Shown: piece by piece, positions 9,035-17,909 of the stretch | Layout: each line of letters begins with the position of its first letter | How positions within the stretch are numbered: position 1 is the stretch's first letter | Assembly (NCBI RefSeq): GCF_003429085.1 | Contig: NZ_QVTC01000017.1 | Location: 46,338-110,337, forward strand | From: Bacillus sp. V59.32b | Lineage (GTDB): Bacteria > Bacillota > Bacilli > Bacillales > DSM-1321 | Reading direction: 5' to 3' | DNA length: 64,000 nucleotides | Translations under genes and position numbers: made by a program | The notes under the pieces: model-generated | The model's input: the letters and a program-made list of their open reading frames with translations, nothing else | What the model was told of the DNA's origin: nothing | Database searches by the model: none

Positions 9035-9889
9035 CTATTTTTTCACAAACAATGGTTTTCTTTTCGAAATCCTGCTATTCCTATGAAACAGGGAGTTCAC
9101 TTCTCCGCCTAAAACTAAAGCAAACCCGGTAAAGTACAGCCAAAGCATCAGGACAATGACCGCTCCTAAACTTCCATAAGTGGAAGAGTAATGAGCATAA
9201 TGATTAACATAAAAGGTAAAGCCCACAGTTATCATAAGCCAGACAACCGTGGCGGCAAATGCTCCCGGAATCACTTGTTTTAAGCGGTAAGCTCTATTAG
9301 GGGCAAAACGGTACAGAATACTGATAACTACTGCGATAACGACAACGGAAACAAGCCATCTTATTACATGCAGAAAAACAACTACTCCATCTGGAATAAA
9401 TACTAGTTCGTATACCGCTGAAAAAATCAGATTGCCGAACACAGGGAGCAGCAATGCTACAAGAAAAGCAAAAATCAAGCAAAAGGTAAGCAGAATCGAA
9501 ATGCATTTCGTTTTTATGAAACCCCTTGTTTCCTCGACATCAAAGGCAATATTCATAGAATGCATAAAGGCATCCATTCCACTCGAGGCAGACCAAATCG
9601 TTCCGACAATGCCAAAAGTAAGCAAGCCTTCATTTTGTTTGCTGAATATCTCCAAAATATTGTCATGAATGACAGTCGCTGTTTCTGAAGGAAGAAAGGT
9701 ATTGAGAATCTCCAGTGCCCGCGATGGTTCTATCGACAAATATGGGAGTATGGAAAGTAACAGAATCAACAGAGGAAAGAGGGCGAGCAAATAATAATAG
9801 GCCTGTTCTGAAGCCAAACCTGTTGCTCTGTCTCTTTTTAGTTTCTTGTTCAGCTCTATTCCAAAGGAAATGAGATTCATCTGTTTCAC
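9035..9889 (-). CDS. YihY/BrkB-family inner membrane protein
   Basis: A 284-residue polytopic membrane protein with about six predicted helices, starting with a cytoplasmic N-terminus rich in Lys and Arg. The early segment YYYLLALFPLLILLLSILPYL and the motif GTIWSASSGMDAFMHSMN are typical of the YihY/BrkB (UPF0761) family, YfkH in B. subtilis. The family was once called RNase BN, but that activity belongs to another protein; its true role is unsettled (envelope or transport). A GTG at 9889 and an ATG at 9880 are both possible starts. It is monocistronic. Confidence 0.85.
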   Translation of the reverse strand: MKQMNLISFGIELNKKLKRDRATGLASEQAYYYLLALFPLLILLLSILPYLSIEPSRALEILNTFLPSETATVIHDNILEIFSKQNEGLLTFGIVGTIWSASSGMDAFMHSMNIAFDVEETRGFIKTKCISILLTFCLIFAFLVALLLPVFGNLIFSAVYELVFIPDGVVVFLHVIRWLVSVVVIAVVISILYRFAPNRAYRLKQVIPGAFAATVVWLMITVGFTFYVNHYAHYSSTYGSLGAVIVLMLWLYFTGFALVLGGEVNSLFHRNSRISKRKPLFVKK

Positions 9890-10175
9890 ATCCGTATTAC
9901 ATATTTTTCAACTTAGATCATTTTCACCAATGTCCTTATCAATCACTAATCACCTTGACTGCTACTCAGCCCTAGTCTTCCCCGTTTATTAGAGATTATA
10001 TTAGACAGCCTTTTGTTAGAGAACAAGAATTAGAGGATGTTATTAAAACTAGATCAACCGTTTATGATATACCCTTGAAATCTATGGAAATGACGGGAGG
10101 AATAATGATTACAATTTACGATATATATGAGATATGTATATCCATTTAATAGTTAATATTTAGGCTAAATTCCTA
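9890..10175. other. gap without recognised gene
   Basis: AT-rich divergent intergenic region between the YihY-type gene and the following stress-type gene. Apart from the sigma-B-like promoter at its right end I see no feature. Confidence 0.5.
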
Positions 10176-10201
10176 GTTTTGCCATTTTGAATGATGGGTA
10201 T
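10176..10201 (+). promoter_or_regulatory. sigma-B-type promoter
   Basis: GTTTTG, 14 bases, then GGGTAT, close to the general-stress consensus GTTTAA-N13-15-GGGTAT. It lies 36 bases before the small gene at 10237 and fits the stress-type genes that follow. Confidence 0.6.
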
Positions 10202-10236
10202 CTAACACACATACCTTAATTGAGGAGATGGTAACG

Positions 10237-10518
10237 ATGACAAGAGTTAAAAACGTGACACCTTATGTATTCTTTGGAGTCGGAATTGCCGGCATTACAT
10301 TTTTGACTAAGGGCAGCCATAAAGAAAAAATCATAACCACATTTCATACTCTTAAGGAGCGAGCAGTGAACTATAGACACAAGAAAAAACAGGACGCATG
10401 CCAAGATGTATGGATAAAAGCGAGTCATCCGGATCCATATGATATCGAAGATTCCCGTATGGTGGATGAAGGGGGAATATACTACGTTCATTACTATAAT
10501 AAAAAAATGCATGGATAG
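10237..10518 (+). CDS. small membrane-anchored protein, unknown (stress-type)
   Basis: Predicted product of 93 residues. The second ATG at 10237 is preferred because GAGGAG stands about 10 bases upstream; the ATG at 10228 is too close to it. One hydrophobic segment near the N-terminus (VTPYVFFGVGIAGITFLT) is followed by a basic, polar tail, an N-terminal anchor layout resembling YtxH-type stress proteins. The sigma-B-like promoter upstream suggests expression under general stress. It is probably the first gene of a small stress cluster. I do not recognise the family. Confidence 0.6.
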   Translation: MTRVKNVTPYVFFGVGIAGITFLTKGSHKEKIITTFHTLKERAVNYRHKKKQDACQDVWIKASHPDPYDIEDSRMVDEGGIYYVHYYNKKMHG

Positions 10519-10669
10519 TGAAAAACTCATCCGGTTGGCCATCATGTAACTAACTGGAATCCTGATTATTTTTAAAGTATAAAGAACAATGAGATGGACC
10601 ATACTGTTTGTACGCTTCAGTAAATTTGGTCAAGTGAAGTTCGTGATTAATTTGAAGGAGGCAGTAAGT

Positions 10670-11059
10670 ATGAATACCAAAAGCAAAGTGATCGGCACAA
10701 TTGCACTGGGAGCAACCGCATACTTCATGCGAAATAAAGAATCACGTGAAAAAGTGGTGAAGGGAATACAGTCCTATAAAAAGCCGGAAACGATTGGGAA
10801 AGTCCAGTCCAGGGTTCAAACCCTTGTTTCGCCAGAGACAGTTGATAAGGTAAAGGACGGAGTGCAAACTTATATAAAACCCGAAACAGTAGATAAAATA
10901 AAGAACAGTGTCCAATCGTATGTAAAGCCGGAGACGGTTGATAAAATCAAGAATGGCGTACAATCATTCATCACGTCGAAAACGAATAGTGATTCCAAAG
11001 ATCAGGATTCATCGTTGGAAACCAGCGAGAGCATGCAAGACAATACAAAATCTCATTAG
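10670..11059 (+). CDS. repeat protein with 16-residue tandem repeats, stress-type
   Basis: A 129-residue protein. The start at 10670 has GAAGGAGG upstream, and the frame extends further 5' without a site. After a short hydrophobic N-terminus (VIGTIALGATAYFMRN), about four tandem units of 16 residues follow, of the type VQTYIKPETVDKIKNS; the two most similar are nearly identical. A Ser/Asp-rich tail ends the protein. The repeats are predicted amphipathic helices and suggest a YtxH-like surface or stress protein with expanding repeats. It shares its neighbourhood and orientation with other stress-type genes and has a terminator at 11151. Confidence 0.65.
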   Translation: MNTKSKVIGTIALGATAYFMRNKESREKVVKGIQSYKKPETIGKVQSRVQTLVSPETVDKVKDGVQTYIKPETVDKIKNSVQSYVKPETVDKIKNGVQSFITSKTNSDSKDQDSSLETSESMQDNTKSH

Positions 11060-11150
11060 GGATTAAACCCGCCAAAAAACCAGGATATGATCATTCGTCA
11101 AAAGAAGAATGATGAGCTAAGTTTTAGGATCAGAGTACTCGAAAGAAACT

Positions 11151-11183
11151 AAGTGGATGCATTTCGATGTGTCCGCTTTTTAT
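11151..11183 (+). terminator. terminator with TTCG loop
   Basis: A 12-bp stem, AAGTGGATGCAT against ATGTGTCCGCTT with G-U pairs, closed by TTCG and followed by TTTTATTTT. Confidence 0.75.
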
Positions 11184-11396
11184 TTTGGATTCCATTACGG
11201 TGCCAATATCTGAACTGTGTTCTTAAAAATCATTTGTAATAAAGGAATGCCACGTTGAATAGGATGTAAAGGGTTGTACTGTAAGCAAGGTGGTGGTTTT
11301 TAACCATTTGTTTTCCTGCACATCCTTTAAGGAACTATCCTGCACTACCTCTTCGATTTTATTCTTTACAAATTAATCTGGAAAGGGGCAGAGTAA

Positions 11397-11645
11397 ATGG
11401 CATTTCTTTGGATGTTGATTGTTGGCGGGGTTATTGGATGGCTTGGCGGTTTGATCATTGGGCGTGATGTACCGGGCGGAATCATTGGCAATATCGTTGC
11501 TGGTTTTGTTGGGGCCTGGCTCGGTTCAGTACTATTGGGATCTTTCGGACCTGTCATTGGCGGATTTTATATTATCCCGGCATTAATCGGTGCAATCATT
11601 GTCGTTTTTCTAGTCAGTTTGGTCTTGCGAAGCATAAGGCGATAA
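11397..11645 (+). CDS. GlsB/YeaQ/YmgE-family stress membrane protein
   Basis: An 82-residue, almost wholly hydrophobic protein with about three Gly-rich membrane helices (GGVIGWLGGLIIGRD, then GNIVAGFVGAWLGSVLLGS). This is the signature of the transglycosylase-associated GlsB/YeaQ/YmgE family, which is common in stress regulons. An AAAGGGG site precedes the ATG. The family's biochemical role is unknown despite its name. Nearby genes are also stress-type, which supports shared control. Confidence 0.85.
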   Translation: MAFLWMLIVGGVIGWLGGLIIGRDVPGGIIGNIVAGFVGAWLGSVLLGSFGPVIGGFYIIPALIGAIIVVFLVSLVLRSIRR

Positions 11646-11868
11646 TCTGAAATGGATCTAAACACGGACTTATTCCTCCTTTAGTAAACGAATAACCATT
11701 TGGGGGGAGCCGGCAGTAGAGAATTTATCAGAATTCTGGTACTGACAGGTTTCCCATTTAGTCATCTTGTTGCATATGAATTTCAAACAAAGCTTTAAGT
11801 AACCGGCACTCTGCCATTACCGGGAAACATGCATCGCCTTAACCTAAACTGAGTGGAGGTATTCAGGT

Positions 11869-12408
11869 ATGGAGAAGAAAGTAGTTGGCGTATTTAACGA
11901 TGTGGATGAGGTAATCCGTTCCATTAATGATTTGAAAGAGCAGGGCTATACTTCCGATGACATTTCACTGATTAGCAAGAACAGAAAGGAAAATGAATAT
12001 ATCGCGGAGGAAACAGACACGAAAATGGAAAAAGCCGGAGTCACGGGCGCGGCAGCTGGTGGATTTATCGGTGCTGCCGTAGGACTGCTCGCTGGCATCG
12101 GTGCTTTTGCCATCCCGGGGATAGGTCCAATTATTGCGGCCGGGCCTATCCTTTCCACTCTTGGAGGAGCGACAGCCGGTGCAGGTGTCGGCCGCCTAAT
12201 TGGAGCATTAATCGGCTTGGGTTTATCTGAAAAAGAAGCAAACGAATACGTAGAGAATATAAAAGAAGGTAAAATTCTCTTACTCGTAAATCGAGACGAG
12301 AATAAGCAGCCAGGAATTCAGATAACCCTCCGCCCCAATAAGGCATTAAATACCTCTGAAAATGTCAGGGAAGAAACAGTCAGGCAGGGTAAGAACTTTG
12401 AATCTTGA
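11869..12408 (+). CDS. YflT/17M-type general stress protein
   Basis: A 179-residue protein. The N-terminal half is a YflT-type heat-stress domain (VVGVFNDVDEVIRSINDLKE, with the ISLISK motif). The middle is a long Gly/Ala-rich hydrophobic stretch (about residues 58-125) that could form a membrane hairpin, and a polar tail follows. It resembles general stress protein 17M of bacilli. A GGAGG site stands at good spacing before the ATG. A hairpin terminator follows at 12442. The molecular role is not known for the family. Confidence 0.85.
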   Translation: MEKKVVGVFNDVDEVIRSINDLKEQGYTSDDISLISKNRKENEYIAEETDTKMEKAGVTGAAAGGFIGAAVGLLAGIGAFAIPGIGPIIAAGPILSTLGGATAGAGVGRLIGALIGLGLSEKEANEYVENIKEGKILLLVNRDENKQPGIQITLRPNKALNTSENVREETVRQGKNFES

Positions 12409-12441
12409 TAAACCGAAACTGTAGGTTGAATAATGCTTAGC

Positions 12442-12495
12442 AGAGGGAGTCTTAAAAGGCCAAGGATCATGGCTTTAAAGAGACACCTCTTTTTT
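12442..12495 (+). terminator. rho-independent terminator
   Basis: A long imperfect stem (outer AGAGG/CCTCT, inner GGCC/GGCT with AAA/TTT tracts) is followed by TTTTTTATTT after the YflT-type gene. Confidence 0.65.
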
Positions 12496-12731
12496 ATTTA
12501 CAGATAATTTGAACGGTAAGAAGTCTTTTATTTTATGGCTTCTATTCTTATTTATTTTCTTATTTAATTGGTGCTTTTCCATTTCCTCAATGATTGTCGT
12601 TATATTTTTAGTAACACTGAGCACGAACTTGCATCTGATCACATTCCGCTTGCTTTATAATTTCCTGCACGATTAGCTATAATATAGGATAGCAATATGT
12701 AAAGAATGTGATTTAGGAAAGGGTTCGGTTT

Positions 12732-13859
12732 ATGAAAAAAGTTATAGTAGTCGGGGCGGGTATTCTCGGAGCATCGACAGCCTATCAGTTGGCGAAAATG
12801 GGTGCTGAGGTTCTGATTATAGATCGCAATGATAAAGGGCAGGCAACAGCTGCAGCTGCAGGGATTATTTGCCCATGGATATCGCAGCGGCGCAACCAGG
12901 CCTGGTATCAGCTGGCAAAGGCAGGAGCACGCTATTACCCGGGACTGATTAAAGAGCTTGAAAGCGAAGGGGAGACAAATACGGGTTATGCTCAGGTAGG
13001 TGCTCTCAGTATCCACACTGACATGGAAAAAATGAAAAATCTAGAAGAACGTGTACAAAAACGAAAACCGGACGCATCGGAAATCGGTGATATTTCCCGG
13101 CTTGATGAAAAGGAAACCCGAAAGCACTTCCCGCCGCTCGCTGAAGGGTATCATTCGGTTCATATTGGCGGAGCCGCCCGTGTCGATGGCCGTGCGCTGC
13201 GTGATGCGTTAAAGAGATCTGCACAAAGAAACGGGGCAACCCTTTTAACCGGGGATGCTGCACTGCAATTTAATTCGAACCGGGTAACAGGTGTAACGGT
13301 CGGTGATGAAACCCATTCGGCTGACAAAGTAATCGTTTGTGCGGGTGCCTGGGCCAATCAAATATTGAAGTCTTTAGGCGTTAATTTCCAAGTAAGCTTT
13401 CAAAAAGGACAAATCGTGCAGGTGCAGCTTCCTGATGCAGCTGACACACACAAGTGGCCGGTGGTCATCCCGCCTTCGGATAAATATCTTTTGGCTTTTA
13501 ACGACCAGAGGGTATTAATCGGTTCAACCAACGAAGATGATATAGACGGTTACGATGTACGGGTAACAGCGCGGGGAGTGCAGGAACTCCTCAACAAAGG
13601 CTTGGAAATGGCTCCGGGTTTAGCGGATAGCACTTTTTTGGAAACAAGAGTCGGTTTTCGACCCTTCACCCCTGGTTCTTTGCCGGTGATCGGTTCTCTG
13701 CCCGGCTGGGATGACATTATAGTCGCAAACGGGCTCGGGGCATCCGGGTTGACGATGGGACCATATATCGGGAACCAGTTGGCAAAGCTGGCACTCGACA
13801 TGGATTTGGATATAGACCTCAATGATTATGATATTCAAAAAGCAATCGGGGACAATTGA
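12732..13859 (+). CDS. FAD-dependent amine/amino-acid oxidoreductase (DadA/glycine-oxidase-like)
   Basis: A 375-residue flavoenzyme of the DAO superfamily. The N-terminal Rossmann FAD-binding fingerprint is clear (VVGAGILGASTAYQLA, residues 5-20, with an acidic ID after the second strand near 34). The C-terminal motif GFRPFTPGSLPVIG and a GLGASGLTMGP segment close the FAD site, as in D-amino-acid dehydrogenases and glycine oxidases. The substrate is probably a small amino acid or N-methyl amine. A TATAAT box lies about 55 bases upstream. It is monocistronic, and its terminator overlaps the 3' end and serves the convergent neighbour too. Confidence 0.85.
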   Translation: MKKVIVVGAGILGASTAYQLAKMGAEVLIIDRNDKGQATAAAAGIICPWISQRRNQAWYQLAKAGARYYPGLIKELESEGETNTGYAQVGALSIHTDMEKMKNLEERVQKRKPDASEIGDISRLDEKETRKHFPPLAEGYHSVHIGGAARVDGRALRDALKRSAQRNGATLLTGDAALQFNSNRVTGVTVGDETHSADKVIVCAGAWANQILKSLGVNFQVSFQKGQIVQVQLPDAADTHKWPVVIPPSDKYLLAFNDQRVLIGSTNEDDIDGYDVRVTARGVQELLNKGLEMAPGLADSTFLETRVGFRPFTPGSLPVIGSLPGWDDIIVANGLGASGLTMGPYIGNQLAKLALDMDLDIDLNDYDIQKAIGDN

Positions 13860-13880
13860 TCCCCCATTGCTTTTTGTTTT
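13842..13880. terminator. shared terminator between convergent genes
   Basis: Arms GCAATCGGGG and TCCCCCATTGC surround the stop codon of the oxidoreductase and are followed by TTTTTGTTTTT. The convergent epimerase ends just downstream. Confidence 0.75.
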
Positions 13881-13882
13881 TA

Positions 13883-14791
13883 TTATATGTTTGTATTTGA
13901 TAAAGCAAGCTCGTCCTCAGGCAGTGCCTTCGTTTTTCCGTCATCATTCAGCACATCACGCCATGTATGTCTTGGTTCATAACCAAGAATCTGTTTGGCC
14001 TTATCGTATGACATAAGAGTCTGATGGCCTTCGATAGGTGTCTTTAAAGTGACATTCGGGAAAAATCTGTCTACCAGCTCCTTGCTGGTCTCAGGAAAAA
14101 TGGTATCCGGGGCCGTAATATGGAAAATTTCGAATCCCAAATCATCCTTTTCTATGGCAAGAAGACAGGCTCTGGCTGCATCCCGGACATCGCAATAGGC
14201 CCATGCATTTTTCTTTTGAGCGTCTCTTTGTCCTTCTTCACTCCAATGCATGATCGGAATTTTTTCATATTCATCCGGCTCATACATATTGGCAAACCGC
14301 AGCGCAACGACTTGGGTGTTTGCCATCTTGTTAAACATTTGTGACAGGTTTTCAGTCAACCGTTTTGCCATAGCATAGGAAGATTTGACGATTGTCGGAT
14401 GTTCTTCGTCCACCGGCAGGTAGCTAAGTTCTTCCGGCTTGAACGGATAGCCGAGAACCGTTTCACTTGATGCCCATACAAGCTTAGGGATTTGAAGATC
14501 TTTGCAGGCTTCAAGGATGTTGAAATTAACGATCATATTGTTTTCAAATATTGCCTGGGATGTATTCCGTACATCTGTAGGGATATTCCCCAGGTGGACA
14601 ACTGCGTCGCTTCCTTTTAAAAGCTGAACGACCTGGCCATAATCACGCAATTCGGCCTGGATAAAATTTTGGGCGCGAGATTCCTCCCGCAATTTTCTAT
14701 CCGATGCTGTGACCTCATGACCGGCTTCCAGGATGGTCCTGACCGTCCATCGCCCGATTTTACCTGCTGCTCCCGTTACCACTACTTTCAC
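13883..14791 (-). CDS. NAD(P)-dependent epimerase/dehydratase family protein
   Basis: A 302-residue extended short-chain dehydrogenase. The N-terminal nucleotide-binding motif is VVTGAAGKIGRW (TGxxGxxG, about residues 4-15), and the catalytic YxxxK is in SYAMAKRLTE near residue 150. The family acts on nucleotide sugars or related sugar acids; closeness to uronate dehydrogenase-type proteins is possible but not provable here. AAAGGAG precedes the ATG. It is a single gene convergent with the FAD oxidoreductase. Confidence 0.85.
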   Translation of the reverse strand: MKVVVTGAAGKIGRWTVRTILEAGHEVTASDRKLREESRAQNFIQAELRDYGQVVQLLKGSDAVVHLGNIPTDVRNTSQAIFENNMIVNFNILEACKDLQIPKLVWASSETVLGYPFKPEELSYLPVDEEHPTIVKSSYAMAKRLTENLSQMFNKMANTQVVALRFANMYEPDEYEKIPIMHWSEEGQRDAQKKNAWAYCDVRDAARACLLAIEKDDLGFEIFHITAPDTIFPETSKELVDRFFPNVTLKTPIEGHQTLMSYDKAKQILGYEPRHTWRDVLNDDGKTKALPEDELALSNTNI

Positions 14792-15100
14792 GATTTACCG
14801 CTCCTTTATCATGTTTTACCAATTAGGGTACGCCTTCTGAGAATTGCCCGGATAAATGAGCACAAAATCCTCACAGCCAGTCGCACCTAATATCCTTGTT
14901 AGATTTCCCGTTTGTTAATTTTTTATGGGAGGAGACAGAATACCAAATAATGGTGGTTAACCTTATGTTTGGCCAAAAAAGTTTGATGTTGTGGAGAAAT
15001 CATAATTAACTTTGTGTCAATAATACTTTGCAATAATTGAAGGATAAACTGTGGTAAAATGATATACAAATAATCATGCTGTAGACAATCGAGGTAAGTA
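14792..15100. other. intergenic, promoters only
   Basis: About 310 bases between divergently oriented units. Apart from AT-rich, promoter-like stretches before 15101 (for example TAAAAT near 15055) I see nothing. Confidence 0.45.
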
Positions 15101-15304
15101 ATGAAGATTTATCGGTTGAAAAAAGATTATAAACATCTTTTCAAAAAAGGAGCAATATTCTTTCTCGTTTCACATTCTGAATTTATTGGAGTCAAAGAGT
15201 TTGTCCTCCAATCTCAAGATCTGAAAGTAAAGCTGAATGTAAATGAGGAAGAACTAGAGAGTTATTTTTTTGAATCAAAAGAATTTATTTATACAGGAGA
15301 GTAA
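15101..15304 (+). CDS. hypothetical protein, 67 aa
   Basis: A small protein that begins basic (MKIYRLKKDYKHLFKKG), continues with alternating hydrophobic residues that suggest a small beta fold, and ends acidic. It has a weak GAGG site before the ATG. Its stop abuts the start of the next small gene (TAAATGATG), so the two are co-transcribed and probably co-translated. I do not recognise the family. Confidence 0.6.
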   Translation: MKIYRLKKDYKHLFKKGAIFFLVSHSEFIGVKEFVLQSQDLKVKLNVNEEELESYFFESKEFIYTGE

Positions 15305-15499
15305 ATGATGAGAGAATTAATTCAAGATTGTTTTATTGATACCCTGGGCATGCCGCCAAGTGACGAACAAATCGAAACTGTTATCAAGAATATGCCCGAA
15401 GAATTAGTCAACTTAGCCGAGCAATCGGGAGAAAACGATAGCGAAGTTAGAGATAAAGTGTACGTATGGCTGAATGAAAACATTAATGACTTTCTATAA
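15305..15499 (+). CDS. hypothetical protein, 64 aa
   Basis: An acidic, helix-rich small protein (starts MMRELIQDCFIDTLG, ends WLNENINDFL). The first or second ATG (15305 or 15308) directly follows the stop of the previous gene. It has no membrane segment. The tight coupling suggests the two small proteins act together. No family is recognised. Confidence 0.6.
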   Translation: MMRELIQDCFIDTLGMPPSDEQIETVIKNMPEELVNLAEQSGENDSEVRDKVYVWLNENINDFL

Positions 15500-15654
15500 A
15501 AGCCTTTGTTCTTATTAATTTTATATCTTATTTTTCATTATAATTAGTATTGCAAAAGAAACTTTCACTGATTCATTCAACCTAAACTATATAGCTAAAA
15601 GGGACGATAAGACATTTAGTAATATGATAATAATTAGTTTAATGAGGTGCATTT

Positions 15655-16215
15655 ATGGCTAACGCGGCAGGTCGAAAAAGGCTAAAGGTTGAAGGGGAAA
15701 ACGGCAGTATTGAACTGACGAGTTATGATAAAGGACACGTATACATAGGTTACTACAATTTGGTTGTATTAGGCGAGGTTAAAAACGGTTATATACGCAC
15801 TACCCATATGCTTTATGAATTATTAAATGTATCCAAATCATCGTTAAAGCTTGGAAAGGAAGAGTTACAGAGGATAGAGAGTTTTATAGAAACTCTAAAT
15901 TCCGATAAATCGTTAATCACATCCAATCAGGCATTTGAGGCAGCTTTAGAAGCAAGGCAACCATTTAAAGGTGCGGTGGTCTGTATTCTTCGCATCGAGC
16001 GATATGATGACAGTGGAGACCCTTATTATATGTATCAATTGTATAAAGATGGTCATGGATATGGAGAATTGACGAGTGAATCACTGATCATGCGCAACCT
16101 TATGCAATTAATACCTGCCCTTGGCAACCTTCAGTTAATCGATGTGGTAAAACTAAAGGGCAACAATGTAAAGCCGTTTGAAACATGGACAGAAGTATTA
16201 GATTTTGAAGAATAA
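15655..16215 (+). CDS. hypothetical protein, 186 aa
   Basis: A soluble protein without signal or membrane segment. GAGGTGC stands before the ATG. It starts with a basic stretch (AAGRKRLKVEGENG) followed by beta-rich sequence with several GY/YY pairs, and a later segment (ILRIERYDDSGDPYYMYQLY) looks like antiparallel strands. A hairpin terminator lies downstream at 16316. I do not recognise a family. It is likely a real gene from its length, site and codon pattern. Confidence 0.65.
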   Translation: MANAAGRKRLKVEGENGSIELTSYDKGHVYIGYYNLVVLGEVKNGYIRTTHMLYELLNVSKSSLKLGKEELQRIESFIETLNSDKSLITSNQAFEAALEARQPFKGAVVCILRIERYDDSGDPYYMYQLYKDGHGYGELTSESLIMRNLMQLIPALGNLQLIDVVKLKGNNVKPFETWTEVLDFEE

Positions 16216-16315
16216 TAAAGGGCCGGCGGATGCCGCTCTTGCGGAGCAATCACTGATCTGGCCCCATCTTTCCGGCTCGCGGTTTATTATATATTGATAT
16301 AGAATAGTACAGAAA

Positions 16316-16358
16316 ACCCCTTGGGCCGGATCAACCCTTGGGGCTCTTCTTTATTATT
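16316..16358 (+). terminator. rho-independent terminator
   Basis: Stem CCCC(TT)GGG/CCC(TT)GGGG with an internal mismatch is followed by CTCTTCTTTATTATT. A further GGGCC/GGCCC pairing is possible just upstream (16219-16265). Confidence 0.6.
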
Positions 16359-16440
16359 AGGCTGTAATGTGCATTAACTTTAGTGTCCTTAACTAAGATA
16401 TTGATCTTTCTGATTTTTTCACGATAAAATGCCGGAATAT

Positions 16441-16815
16441 TTATGGCTTCTGATTCGGGCCGTTTAGATCTAAAATAATTTTGCCAGACCATTCTTGGCC
16501 ACTTGGTGTACCGACCCTTATGTCAACTTCATTAGGCCAGGAAGGGTGCAGCCTTGGTTGACCTCCAGGATAATTCCCCGCTTGTTGCCCTGCTCGGTAA
16601 CCATCCCGATAACCTGCCCGATAACCATCCCGATACCCTTGTCTATAGCCTTGTCTATAACCCTGTCGGTATCCTTGCTGATACCCTGGTTGTTGCCCGG
16701 GATACTGTCCTGCTTGTTGCCTGTTAAGTTCCTCTGCTGTTATTTCTGTCTGCATATCATGTTCCTGACTTATTGGATTAACCGGCACATGATAGTACTG
16801 ATTTTCATTATCCAT
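16441..16815 (-). CDS. low-complexity Gln/Gly/Tyr/Arg repeat protein
   Basis: A 124-residue protein whose centre (about residues 34-82) is a run of GYRQ, GYRD and GYRA units next to Gln/Pro/Gly-rich sequence (QQAGQYPGQQPG). Polar ends flank it. Such GYR/Q-rich proteins in spore formers are often coat-, surface- or matrix-associated, but this is inference. The start has a GGTGGTG stretch at fair spacing. At the DNA level the repeats are 12-bp units that could vary in number between strains. Confidence 0.65.
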   Translation of the reverse strand: MDNENQYYHVPVNPISQEHDMQTEITAEELNRQQAGQYPGQQPGYQQGYRQGYRQGYRQGYRDGYRAGYRDGYRAGQQAGNYPGGQPRLHPSWPNEVDIRVGTPSGQEWSGKIILDLNGPNQKP

Positions 16816-17147
16816 ATAATCACCACCTCATGCATGGTATGCTGTTTGGTAATCATTGAGCCTTTCCAAGCGATAAAAATTACAGAACCATCATCGTGTA
16901 TGAAAAAATCAGTACATAGTTACTTAATTGGACGGTTTAGATAAAGACGAACTAATAGACATAGTATCCACTGAACAAAAACAAAACCCCTTCCTGATAA
17001 ACATTCTAGATCTTTTAAAGAGGAACAGTCTTTCACCTGGACGCACTTCTATCCTGTGCATTGTACTCCATTGATTAACATTTTTGAATTGAATTTCTTC
17101 TTTCTGCAAATAATACAAATTGGTTAGGAAAAATAAACAATAAAGGA
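16816..17147. other. gap without recognised gene
   Basis: About 330 bases between divergent genes. Small open frames here have no ribosome site and no recognisable product. Confidence 0.45.
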
Positions 17148-17873
17148 ATGGAATCAAAAGTGGAACAAAATATGGGAATACATGAGAATATGAGCAACTT
17201 TGAAGGTAAGTTCAATCTAGATAAAACTGGATTTGATCCTAAGATGCCAGGTCACACAAGCCATCATGACATGATACTTAGGCAGGAGCCGAGAACAGTA
17301 AAGAAGATTGGAGCAGGTATAAGCCTGCCATATGAAACAAGAGAAGAAATGGCTTTACATCTTGATGATCACCAATGTGCATTAAATGTTGCCCTTCATC
17401 AGTATAATAAACATCACTGGTTGACAGAAGGGGCAGAGGCATTTTTAAGTTTACACGAACTTCTGAATGAACACAGAGAAAAAACAAATGAACATATCGA
17501 TATGGTAGGGGAGCGTGTAGCACGTTTAGGTGGTGTCCCAACAGCGCATCCTATTACACAGCATGAACTTTCTTATATTAAGCATGAAGTGGAAGGACGC
17601 TATACGATGCGGGATTTCCTTCGGAACGATTTAGAACATGAGTTGAAAATTCAACAAATGTTAAGAAAAACGATTGAGCGAGCAACAGAATTAAAAGACT
17701 TTGGAACTGCGGAGATTCTACAGGAAGTGTTAACAGACCGTGAAGATTTAGGATACCATTTATATAGTAACCTTGAAGATGATTCTTTAGTTCGTGGCAT
17801 GACCCACTTAGTGGATAATCACGAGGACATTGCTGGAGATCGCCCCATGGATCCTAAAAGTAAGTTACAGTAA
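17148..17873 (+). CDS. Dps/ferritin-like protein
   Basis: A 241-residue protein whose centre resembles Dps-type ferritins: NVALHQYNKHHWLTEGAEAF followed by LHELLNEHREKTNEHIDMVGERVARLGG. His and Asp/Glu are placed as in the Dps inter-subunit ferroxidase site. Such proteins oxidise Fe(II) with peroxide and protect DNA. It is longer than bacterial Dps (about 150-180 aa), with N- and C-terminal extensions like the archaeal/halophile-type DpsA group. The start is uncertain: an AAAGGA lies close to 17148, and an ATG at 17172 is possible. Its right side is cut off from old neighbours by the IS256 element. Confidence 0.75.
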   Translation: MESKVEQNMGIHENMSNFEGKFNLDKTGFDPKMPGHTSHHDMILRQEPRTVKKIGAGISLPYETREEMALHLDDHQCALNVALHQYNKHHWLTEGAEAFLSLHELLNEHREKTNEHIDMVGERVARLGGVPTAHPITQHELSYIKHEVEGRYTMRDFLRNDLEHELKIQQMLRKTIERATELKDFGTAEILQEVLTDREDLGYHLYSNLEDDSLVRGMTHLVDNHEDIAGDRPMDPKSKLQ

Positions 17874-17909
17874 AAATAATAAGAGGTTAGAAAGACCGAA
17901 AAAATTTGA

